Source of the DNA: DATJGR01 sp963735085
Lineage (GTDB): Bacteria > Pseudomonadota > Gammaproteobacteria > Pseudomonadales > Azotimanducaceae
Assembly (NCBI GenBank): GCA_963735085.1
Contig: CAVTJP010000005.1
Location: 682,001 to 746,000 of the forward strand
Direction of reading: 5' to 3'
Length of the DNA stretch: 64,000 nt
The notes under the pieces were generated by a model. The model was not told where the DNA came from. It ran no database searches and saw nothing but the letters and a program-made list of their open reading frames with translations. Below, piece by piece: positions 44,090-51,648 of this stretch (within the stretch, counting starts at the first letter, position 1; every line of letters begins with the position of its first letter). A program made the position numbers and the translations under genes.

Positions 44090-46389
44090 GCTGCGTCTCC
44101 TTGGTCTGCGGTCCAGGATGCCCAAGCGACTTGACCAACGGCGATGCCGCCGTCGTTCGGTGGAATCGATTGGTGCCAGAGCGGTTCGAAGCCCGCTGCG
44201 TCGAGCGCCGCCACCGCAGCCTCGGTGAGGTGCGCGTTCTGAAAGCAGCCGCCGGTGAGTACCACGCGGCGCTCGCCGATGCGCTCGGCGACCGCAACGA
44301 TGGCCCGTGCCAGGCCGCGATGCACGGCTTGCGAGATTGCACCGACGTCAACGCGGTCGCGACAGTCGGCACACACCGCTTCGATGGCGCCTTGCCAATT
44401 AATCAGCCACGGCGCCGCGTCGCCGGTCGCCGGCTCTAACGGAAACGTATAGGCGCGGTCGCTCGCCACGCCATCACAGGCCCATTCCAGCGACATTGCC
44501 GCCTGACCTTCGTAGCTCGATCGCTGGCGCAGTCCGCACAGCGACGCAACGGCGTCGAAGAATCGCCCCATGCTCGACGCGAGCGGCGCGTTGACGCCGC
44601 GCGCGAGCACCGTCCGCAGCACCGCGAGTTCGGCTGAATCGAAAGCCGCAATCGGCGCGAGTTCGGTCATCGCGCAACAGCGCTCGCCGAATGCCGCGTA
44701 CAACAGGCCGAGTGCGGCGCGGCGCGGCTCTCGTACCGCCGCTTCGCCGCCGGGCAGGCGGAACGGACGCAGCGAAGCGACGCGGCGCCAGCCGGCCTTG
44801 GCCAGCAACAGGAATTCTCCACCCCAAACCGTCCCGTCCATACCGTATCCCATGCCGTCCCAGGCGACGCCCAGCGCCGGCGGCGCCAGGTCATGCTCGG
44901 CCAGGCAGGCCGCGACATGGGCAACGTGGTGCTGCACCGCGACGCTCGGCAATGCCAGTTTGTCGGCGGCACGGCTCGATGCATAGTCGGGGTGAGCGTC
45001 GTGCACGGCCAACCGTGGCCGCACGTCGTGCAGACGAACGAGCGCGCCGAGCGCCTTGCGATGCGCTTCGCGCGCAGCACCCGTCGCGAGGTCGCCGATG
45101 TGCTGGCTGAGCACCACGTCGCCGGCGCGCGACAGCGCAACGGTCGCCTTCAGATGACCGCCGAGCGCGAGGATGCCTGGTGCGATCCCGTCGACCGGCA
45201 CCGGCGCGGGCGCATGGCCGCGGCCACGGCGCAACAGCTGCGGCCGGCCGCGGACGATCTGAGCCACCGAATCATCCACCGGGCGAACGATGGGCCGGTC
45301 GTGCACGAGGAACAGATCGGCAACGCCGGCGAGTCGATCCAGTGCCTGCAACGCGTCGATGACGATCGGCTCTTCGCTGAGGTTGCCGCTGGTGGCGACG
45401 ACCGGGAAGCCCAGCTCGCGCATCAGCAGGTGATGCAGCGGCGTGTACGGCAGCAGCGCGCCGAGGCGTGGATTGTCCGGCGCAACCGACGGCGCCAGCG
45501 CGGCGGCGCCACGCCGCAGCAGCACGATCGGGCGCGCGGCGCTCATCAACAGTGACGCCGCCGCGCCGTCCAACATGCAATGCCCGCCAACCTGTGCAAG
45601 CGTCGGAAACATTACTGCGAAGGGTTTTTCTTCACGCCGTTTGCGTTCGCGAAGCAGGCACACGACAGCCTCGTTGCGGGCATCGGCGAGCAGATGGAAA
45701 CCACCTATGCCTTTCACTGCGACGATGCGGCCGCACTGGATCGCATTCGCCGCCGCCATCAGCGCCGCGTCGTCGCACGCGAGCACGCCCCCCGACGGAT
45801 CCCACAGCGACAGTCGCGGGCCGCATTCCGCGCACGCGTTCGGCTCGGCATGAAATCGCCGGTCGGCCGGATCGTCGTATTCGACCCGGCAGGCGGCGCA
45901 CATGTCGAACTGCCGCATCGACGTATTTGCGCGGTCGTACGGCACGGCTTCGACGATGCTGTAGCGTGGACCACAATTGGTGCAACTCGAAAACGGATAG
46001 CGATAGCGGCGATTGGTCGGATCGAACAACTCGGCGACGCATTGTTCGCATGTCGCGAGGTCGGGCAGCACCTGCGCGCCACTTCCGCCATCGCTGCAGC
46101 TCGGCTGGATGGTGAAGGCGCGTTCGCATTGCGGTGCAATGGCGTCGAGCGCAACCGCCACGATGTGCGCGTGCGGCGGATGCGACGACCGGATCGTCGC
46201 CAGCAGCCGGGCGATATGTGCAGCATCGCCTTCCGCTTCGATGGTCACGCCGGCAGCCGAATTGCGTACCCAGCCGGCAAGCCCCAATGCCGTCGCCTCA
46301 CGGTAGACGAACGGCCGGAAGCCGACGCCCTGCACGGCGCCCCGAACGACGATGCGCTGCCTCACCCGCACGGTGGTCGGCCTCGCCAC
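44080..46389 (-). CDS. hypF: Carbamoyltransferase HypF
   Basis: HypF (769 residues) makes the carbamoyl group for HypE from carbamoyl phosphate and ATP. Domain order: acylphosphatase (VQGVGFRPFVYREA, residues about 10-95); two zinc fingers (CEQCVAELFD, SCTNCGPRYS; CAACRVEY, CAECGPRLS); a YrdC-like domain (AVKGIGGFHLLADA, KRREEKPFAVMFP); and the Kae1-like carbamoyltransferase domain (VQHHVAHVAACLAEH, GVAWDGMGYG). Complete. It starts three bases after hypA. Confidence 0.96.
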   Translation of the reverse strand: MARPTTVRVRQRIVVRGAVQGVGFRPFVYREATALGLAGWVRNSAAGVTIEAEGDAAHIARLLATIRSSHPPHAHIVAVALDAIAPQCERAFTIQPSCSDGGSGAQVLPDLATCEQCVAELFDPTNRRYRYPFSSCTNCGPRYSIVEAVPYDRANTSMRQFDMCAACRVEYDDPADRRFHAEPNACAECGPRLSLWDPSGGVLACDDAALMAAANAIQCGRIVAVKGIGGFHLLADARNEAVVCLLRERKRREEKPFAVMFPTLAQVGGHCMLDGAAASLLMSAARPIVLLRRGAAALAPSVAPDNPRLGALLPYTPLHHLLMRELGFPVVATSGNLSEEPIVIDALQALDRLAGVADLFLVHDRPIVRPVDDSVAQIVRGRPQLLRRGRGHAPAPVPVDGIAPGILALGGHLKATVALSRAGDVVLSQHIGDLATGAAREAHRKALGALVRLHDVRPRLAVHDAHPDYASSRAADKLALPSVAVQHHVAHVAACLAEHDLAPPALGVAWDGMGYGMDGTVWGGEFLLLAKAGWRRVASLRPFRLPGGEAAVREPRRAALGLLYAAFGERCCAMTELAPIAAFDSAELAVLRTVLARGVNAPLASSMGRFFDAVASLCGLRQRSSYEGQAAMSLEWACDGVASDRAYTFPLEPATGDAAPWLINWQGAIEAVCADCRDRVDVGAISQAVHRGLARAIVAVAERIGERRVVLTGGCFQNAHLTEAAVAALDAAGFEPLWHQSIPPNDGGIAVGQVAWASWTADQGDAACV

Positions 46390-46392
46390 GGT

Positions 46393-46656
46393 TCAGGTCT
46401 CCACGTCGACGCTTTCGAGTACCAGGTCCTGTGCGCCGGCGTGCGTGGCGTCGGTGGATACCGTGATGTGAAGCTGCGCGCCGTCGGCGATCGTACCGGT
46501 GGCGGCCTGCTCGAAGTGTTCGATGAAATGGCCTTCCGACATGTGGCTGAGCGCACCCAACCAGACCGACACGGTCACCACACGGCGTGCATTTTCGGCC
46601 TGTGCGATCGCCTCGATCTGGCGCATCAGATTCCGCATCAGCGAAGCTTCATGCAT
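46393..46656 (-). CDS. hypA: HypA-like nickel chaperone lacking the zinc loop
   Basis: An 87-residue HypA. The N-terminal nickel site MHEASLM (His2, Glu3) and the body (VTVSVWLGALSHMSEGHFIEHFEQA) are clear. HypA normally has about 113 residues with a zinc loop holding two Cys pairs. Here the protein goes from the beta-strand LHITVST almost straight to the terminal strand LVLESVDVET, with no cysteine at all. hypB is absent from the window. It may be a specialised HypA that works without the zinc site, or a decayed copy. It overlaps the protease gene upstream. Confidence 0.85.
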   Translation of the reverse strand: MHEASLMRNLMRQIEAIAQAENARRVVTVSVWLGALSHMSEGHFIEHFEQAATGTIADGAQLHITVSTDATHAGAQDLVLESVDVET

Positions 46657-47131
46657 CGACTTCTCCAGTAGCTGCGTCGATATGGCCGAGATCGTCCGTC
46701 AGCCGCCGGCCGACCTCGACGACCGCCGCGGTCACGGCCGGCGAGAGCGCAACACCCGGCGCAAACGAGCCGCCCTCGATGGCGTAGACAACGCAGCACT
46801 CGGGCAACTGGCCGAGCGCGCGGGCCAACTCGATCGCCTCGGCAAGGCCCATGCCGTGGGTCGACATGCCGAACGCCAACTGTGGCAACGGGGCGGTTGC
46901 AACATCGAAGCGCTGCACGGTGCCGGTGGCGGCACCGGATGCGCAGGCATCCACCAGATACGCACGTTCGACGTTCTCCAGTTCGGCCATCAGCGTCGTC
47001 ACCTCGCCATTGTGCTCGACGATCTCGACAGACGCCGGCAGCTTGCCGCGCAGCCATCGCGCCACCGCGCGGCCGGCGCCATCGTCACCGCGTTCGGCAT
47101 TGCCCACGCCGATGATCCGCACACGCAACAC
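46649..47131 (-). CDS. [NiFe]-hydrogenase maturation endopeptidase
   Basis: HycI/HyaD-family protease of 160 residues, which trims the C-terminal tail of the large subunit after nickel insertion. Begins VRIIGVGNAERGDDGAG with the nickel-sensing acidic residue, then LVDACASGAATG, and MSTHGMGLAEAIELA with the ligand histidine. GTG start at 47131, five bases after the large-subunit stop. Its substrate must be the adjacent large subunit. Confidence 0.9.
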   Translation of the reverse strand: MLRVRIIGVGNAERGDDGAGRAVARWLRGKLPASVEIVEHNGEVTTLMAELENVERAYLVDACASGAATGTVQRFDVATAPLPQLAFGMSTHGMGLAEAIELARALGQLPECCVVYAIEGGSFAPGVALSPAVTAAVVEVGRRLTDDLGHIDAATGEVDA

Positions 47132-47135
47132 GACC

Positions 47136-48425
47136 TCAGCCCCGATCCATGTCGAGGCGCAGGAAATGCGCGGCGCACGAGATACAGGGATCGTAGTTGC
47201 GCACCGTCTGTTCGCAGCGATGTCGCAATGCGTCATCGGGCAGGTCGAGAAACCCGCCGATGTAGCTCATCAGATCCTCTTCGATGCAGGTCTGATTCTG
47301 CGACGTCGGCGGCACGATGCGCGCCTCCGCGATGGTGCCGTCGCCGTCCAACCGGTAGCGGTGATACAGCAGCCCGCGCGGCGCTTCCGTCGCAGCGCAG
47401 CCGACGCCCGCCGCCGCTTCGACGGCAACCGCCGGTTTGTCGGGCTCCTGATACGCATCGATGATGCGTAGTGCCTCGTCGCAGGCATGCAGCACTTCCA
47501 CAGCGCGCACGACGATGCTCTGGTATGGATTGCGGCACGTCGGGCCCAAGCCGGCGTCGCGCGCCGCCGCCTGCACCGAGGCCGACAGCCGGTCGAAGTT
47601 CAGGCTGTAGCGCGCCAGCGGTCCCACCAGATACGACGAGCCGTCGCGCAGGCGCGACTGCAGCGCAGTCGAGCGCGCGACGTGCGTCTCCTCGAAGTGC
47701 TGCTCGTAATCCGCCGCCGTGATATCGAGGCCGCGGTTGGAAACGATACGTCCTTCGTTGAACGGATACTCCGCGGGGTGCTTCAGCGCAACAAACGTAT
47801 AGTCGCGCTCGCGATCGGGGAACTCGAGACCGGCGACCCACCGGACCGTTTCGAGCGCGGCATCGCGCGTGCGCTTCATCGATTCGGCGAGCGGCGCAAG
47901 CTCGCGGCGGCGTGGCACCCGATAGAAGCCGCCGACGCGGACGTTGATTGGATGCACTTCACGTCCGCCGAGCAGTGCGACGATCTCGTTGCCGCCTTTC
48001 TTCAGCTCGAGGCCGCGGCGCACGATGTCCGGGTGATCGCGCGCCATGTCGATGGCGCCGTCATAGCCGAGAAAGTCCGGCGCATGCAGCATGTAGATGT
48101 GCAGCACATGGCTCTCGATCCATTCGCCGCAGTACAGCAGCCGCCGCAGATCGCGCAGGGGTCCGCTGACCGAGATGCCGAGGGCATTTTCCATCGCGTG
48201 TATCGCACTCATCTGATAGGCCACCGGACAGATGCCGCAAATGCGTGCGGTGATGTCCGGTGCCTCGCTGAAGGCGCGACCGCGCAGCAGCGCCTCGAAG
48301 AAACGCGGTGGTTCGAAAATGCTGAGTTCGGCCGAGCGAACGACACCGTCGCGCACCACGACTTTGAGCGCGCCCTCGCCCTCGACGCGGGCGAGGTAGT
48401 TGACCTTGATCGTCTTACGGGCCAT
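47136..48425 (-). CDS. Group 3b-like [NiFe]-hydrogenase large (alpha) subunit
   Basis: Catalytic subunit (429 residues) of a cytosolic bidirectional hydrogenase. Both nickel cysteine pairs are present: RICGICPVAYQM near residue 65 and DPCISCAAH near the end, followed by nine residues (FLRLDMDRG) for the protease to remove. The order beta-gamma-delta-alpha and the sequence fit group 3b NAD(P)-linked (sulf)hydrogenases. ATG at 48425 overlaps the small-subunit gene by about ten bases. Confidence 0.94.
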   Translation of the reverse strand: MARKTIKVNYLARVEGEGALKVVVRDGVVRSAELSIFEPPRFFEALLRGRAFSEAPDITARICGICPVAYQMSAIHAMENALGISVSGPLRDLRRLLYCGEWIESHVLHIYMLHAPDFLGYDGAIDMARDHPDIVRRGLELKKGGNEIVALLGGREVHPINVRVGGFYRVPRRRELAPLAESMKRTRDAALETVRWVAGLEFPDRERDYTFVALKHPAEYPFNEGRIVSNRGLDITAADYEQHFEETHVARSTALQSRLRDGSSYLVGPLARYSLNFDRLSASVQAAARDAGLGPTCRNPYQSIVVRAVEVLHACDEALRIIDAYQEPDKPAVAVEAAAGVGCAATEAPRGLLYHRYRLDGDGTIAEARIVPPTSQNQTCIEEDLMSYIGGFLDLPDDALRHRCEQTVRNYDPCISCAAHFLRLDMDRG

Positions 48426-49194
48426 GCCGTTCGCTCTCCTCGCGGAACTCGGCTGCGTTGGCATTGAAGGTGCGATAGAAGCGCTGCAACGCGCGCGCGT
48501 CCATCCCCAGTTCCTGCAGCGCGCGACTCAGCGAGGCCGCGTTGGCTGTCTCCTTCGGACCATAGCAGCCGTAGCAGCCGCGGTCGTAGGACGGGCAGAT
48601 CGCCCCGCAGCCCGCGTGCGTCGCCGGGCCGAGACACGGCTCGCCGTGCGCCACCATCACGCACACGTTGCCCTTCAACTTGCACTCGACGCAGACGCTG
48701 TGCGGCGGCGTGACCGGTCGGCGCCCGACGAGGAACGCGGACATCACTTCGAGCAGTTGCCGCTTCGAGATGGGACAGCCGCGCAGTTCGAAATCAACCG
48801 GCACGTGGTCGGCGATCGCCGTCGACGTTGCGAGCGTCTCGATGTAGTCGGGCCGCGCATACACCACCGCCGCATATTCCTTCACGTCTGCGAAATTGCG
48901 CAGCGCCTGGATGCCGCCCGACGTGGCGCACGCCCCGATCGTTACCAGCGTGCGCGAACGCCGGCGCACTTCGCGGATGCGCTCGGCGTCGTGCGGCGTG
49001 GTGATGGAGCCTTCCACCAGCGAGAGGTCGTAGCGGCCGTGGATCTCGCCGCGCGTCGCCTCCTTGAAATAGGCAATCTCGACGGCATCGACGATCGCGA
49101 GCAATTCGTCCTCGCAATCGAGCACACTCAGCTGGCAGCCGTCGCAGGATGCGAACTTCCACACGGCCAGGCGCGGTTTGCGCTGCTTCGCCAC
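48415..49194 (-). CDS. Group 3b-like hydrogenase small (delta) subunit
   Basis: Electron-relay subunit (259 residues) with iron-sulphur clusters. The proximal cluster cysteines are in FASCDGCQLSVLDC, IGACATSGG and LRGCPISK; more cysteines for further clusters follow (CVECKLKGNVC, GCGAICPSYDRGCYGCYGP). No twin-arginine signal, so the enzyme is cytosolic. GTG start at 49194 lies two bases after the gamma stop. Confidence 0.94.
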   Translation of the reverse strand: MAKQRKPRLAVWKFASCDGCQLSVLDCEDELLAIVDAVEIAYFKEATRGEIHGRYDLSLVEGSITTPHDAERIREVRRRSRTLVTIGACATSGGIQALRNFADVKEYAAVVYARPDYIETLATSTAIADHVPVDFELRGCPISKRQLLEVMSAFLVGRRPVTPPHSVCVECKLKGNVCVMVAHGEPCLGPATHAGCGAICPSYDRGCYGCYGPKETANAASLSRALQELGMDARALQRFYRTFNANAAEFREESERHGP

Positions 49195-49196
49195 GA

Positions 49197-50018
49197 TCAG
49201 ATCTCCTTCACGGTGAGCAGATGTTGCAGCTGCCGGTAGCCGAACACCGGCCCGTCGCGACACACGAATTGTGGTCCGAACTGGCAGTGGCCACAGAATC
49301 CGACCGCACACTTCATGTTGCGCTCCATCGACAGCCAGATCGCATCGTCACCGACACCGGCGTCGCGCAACGCGCTAACCGCGAAACGCATCATGACCTC
49401 GGGGCCGCACACGAACGCAATCGCATGCAGCGGATCGAACGCCATGCGCGGGATCAACGTGGTCACAACGCCGACGTGGCCGTGCCACGCTGCCAACGCA
49501 TGATCGACCGTGACCTCGATATCGACATCGAGCCGCCGCCGCCAGGTTTCCAGCTCGCGTTGGAACAGGATGTCGGTGGGACCGCGCGCGCCATATATCA
49601 GCACGACATTGCCGTAGCGGCTGCGTTCGGCGAGCAGCCGATAAAGCACCGGTCGCAGCGGCGCGATGCCAAGGCCGCCGGCCACCAGAATCACATCGCG
49701 GCCCACCGCCCGCTGCATCGGCCAGCCCGCACCAAACGGGCCGCGGATCCCCAGCGCAGCGCCACGCTCGAGCTTGGCCAGCGCGCTCGACACCGCGCCG
49801 ACGGCACGTATCGTATGCACCAGCGACTGCGGCGCGGCCGGATCGCCACTGAGGCTGATCGGCACCTCGCCGACACCGAAGACGGTCAACATGCTGAACT
49901 GGCCGGGGCCCAACGATTCCCAGCCGGCAGGCCGCCCGACTTCCAGCGAAATCACTTGCGGTGCTTCGCGGCGGCGCCGCTGCACACGCACCACGCTGGG
50001 TACCATCGGGTCGGTCAC
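49197..50018 (-). CDS. Group 3b-like hydrogenase gamma subunit (FAD/NAD(P)H)
   Basis: Ferredoxin-reductase-type subunit (273 residues) passing electrons between NAD(P)H and the hydrogenase module. FAD domain GPGQFSMLTVFGVGEVPISL; pyridine-nucleotide domain VILVAGGLGIAPLRPV and VCGPEVMMRFAV; C-terminal [2Fe-2S] site CAVGFCGHCQFGPQFVC. GTG at 50018 (VTDPMVPSVV) is the chosen start; homologues have a similar short N-terminus. Confidence 0.92.
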   Translation of the reverse strand: MTDPMVPSVVRVQRRRREAPQVISLEVGRPAGWESLGPGQFSMLTVFGVGEVPISLSGDPAAPQSLVHTIRAVGAVSSALAKLERGAALGIRGPFGAGWPMQRAVGRDVILVAGGLGIAPLRPVLYRLLAERSRYGNVVLIYGARGPTDILFQRELETWRRRLDVDIEVTVDHALAAWHGHVGVVTTLIPRMAFDPLHAIAFVCGPEVMMRFAVSALRDAGVGDDAIWLSMERNMKCAVGFCGHCQFGPQFVCRDGPVFGYRQLQHLLTVKEI

Positions 50019-50056
50019 GAGCAGCGCGCGGCAGCAGGTTGCTGAAAAAGCATCCG

Positions 50057-50518
50057 TCAGGCCTTGCTGCCGTATACATCCAGTATCTGCATCCGCGTGG
50101 CATGCAGCCGTTCGACCAGAATCGGCACGACGCGCTTCATCAGTTCGTACCCCAAGCTGTGGTCCTGCTCGCATTTATGACGCAGGCAGGTGCCGCTAAT
50201 CGCAATCGCCCGGGTCAGCTCCAGCGCTTTTGCGTCGGAGGTCCAACGATACGGCGGGATCAGCCAGGAGACACCCACGATTTCGCCGGCCCGAAAGGTC
50301 TGGATGGTCACCGCGCCGCGCCCGGGCACTGCCAGCTCCAGCGCGACACCGCCGTGCCGCAACAGGTACAGCTGATCCGCGTCCTCGCCTTCATGGAACA
50401 GATACTGGCCGGCCTCGAAACGCACGTTCTTCGCGCAGCCACAAACAAGCTGACAGAAGCTTTCCTCGAGACCGGCAAAGAACGGATGTTCCCTGATGAT
50501 TCTTTCGAGCCCTTCGAT
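50057..50518 (-). CDS. Cyclic-nucleotide-binding-domain protein of the hydrogenase operon
   Basis: A CRP-like cNMP-binding domain alone (about 153 residues), without a DNA-binding domain: ERIIREHPFFAGLEESFCQLV, FEAGQYLFHEGEDADQLYLL, and ALELAVPGRG. Such proteins accompany group 3b hydrogenases and may sense a nucleotide or act in assembly. No ATG, GTG or TTG fits. An ideal AGGAG lies seven bases before ATC (Ile) at 50518, right after the beta-subunit stop, so initiation at AUC is proposed; a GTG further upstream would add a non-protein-like stretch. Confidence 0.8.
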   Translation of the reverse strand: MEGLERIIREHPFFAGLEESFCQLVCGCAKNVRFEAGQYLFHEGEDADQLYLLRHGGVALELAVPGRGAVTIQTFRAGEIVGVSWLIPPYRWTSDAKALELTRAIAISGTCLRHKCEQDHSLGYELMKRVVPILVERLHATRMQILDVYGSKA

Positions 50519-50520
50519 GG

Positions 50521-51648
50521 CTATGCTCCTGCGTTGGGTTCGGTGTCGCGAATTGCGCTGACTTCCTCGGTGAGGTCGATGCCCACCGGACACCAGGTGA
50601 TGCAACGGCCGCAACCGACGCATCCCGACGAATCGAACTGATCGTGCCAGGTTGCCAGCTTATGCGTCAGCCACTGGCGGTAACGCGATCGCGCACTGGC
50701 CCGGACGCTGCCGCCGTGGATGTACGAAAAGTCCGTCGTGAAGCACGAATCCCAGCGCTGCGTGCGCGACGTTTCGGTGCCGCTCAGATCGCTCGAATCC
50801 TCGACGCTCGAGCAGAAACAGGTTGGACAGACCATGGTGCAGTTGCCGCAGGTCAAGCACCGCTCGGCCACGTCGTCCCAGCGTGCATGCTCGAGATTGC
50901 GCATCAGCAAGTCGTGGACGTCATCGGTCGCGAGTGTGCGGCCCATCGACGACGCGGTATGTGCGATCACCGCGTCGGCGGCGGCCAGGTCCTGCGCGGT
51001 CGCCGCACGGGCGGGCAACTCCGCGAGCACCTCGCCACCCGCCTGCGTTCCCGCCTCGACGACGAAGCAGTGTTCGCCCCCGACGATTTCCGTCAACGCC
51101 AGGTCGAAGCCGGCTTCCGCCTTCGGCCCGGTGTCCATCGAGACGCAAAAGCACGTGCCGCCTGCGCTGCCGCAGTTGACGGCAACGATGAAGCTCGCCT
51201 GGCGCCGCGCGGCGTAATGCGGGTCGCGATGCGGGCCACCGAGGAACACGCGATCCTGAATCGCAATCGCGTGCAGCTCGCACGCGCGCACCCCGATGAA
51301 CGCAAAACGCTCCGCGGCAACCGGCTCGGCAATCACCTGCACGTCGTCACCGTCGCGCGTGGCTCGCCACAGCCGCTGCACCGGCGGATGCAGGAACTGC
51401 TTCCACGAATGCGGTCCCACCGCGTAACCGAACAGCGCCGCATCGTCGCGCCGAACCAGCCGGTAACGACCGGCGTCCTGCTGATCGGTCCATCCCTCCG
51501 GCAGATCCGCGGGCGATGCAATGTCGTCATACACGATCGCCCGGTCGCGCAGCGTCGGACCGACAACCCGGTAACCGCGATTCGCCAGGACATTCAACAG
51601 CCCCGCGAGTCCGTCCAACGTCAGGACCTGCTGCTGGTGCAACGCCAT
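50521..51648 (-). CDS. Group 3b-like hydrogenase beta subunit (4Fe-4S dicluster)
   Basis: Iron-sulphur subunit (375 residues) homologous to sulfhydrogenase beta. Two [4Fe-4S] motifs near the C-terminus: CLTCGNCTMVCPTCFC and CVGCGRCITWCPVGIDL. The N-terminal two thirds hold family Cys and His (GVRACELHAIAIQDRVF, NCGSAGGTCFC). ATG at 51648 shares a base with the ppsA stop (TGATG). First gene of the structural hydrogenase set. Confidence 0.92.
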   Translation of the reverse strand: MALHQQQVLTLDGLAGLLNVLANRGYRVVGPTLRDRAIVYDDIASPADLPEGWTDQQDAGRYRLVRRDDAALFGYAVGPHSWKQFLHPPVQRLWRATRDGDDVQVIAEPVAAERFAFIGVRACELHAIAIQDRVFLGGPHRDPHYAARRQASFIVAVNCGSAGGTCFCVSMDTGPKAEAGFDLALTEIVGGEHCFVVEAGTQAGGEVLAELPARAATAQDLAAADAVIAHTASSMGRTLATDDVHDLLMRNLEHARWDDVAERCLTCGNCTMVCPTCFCSSVEDSSDLSGTETSRTQRWDSCFTTDFSYIHGGSVRASARSRYRQWLTHKLATWHDQFDSSGCVGCGRCITWCPVGIDLTEEVSAIRDTEPNAGA

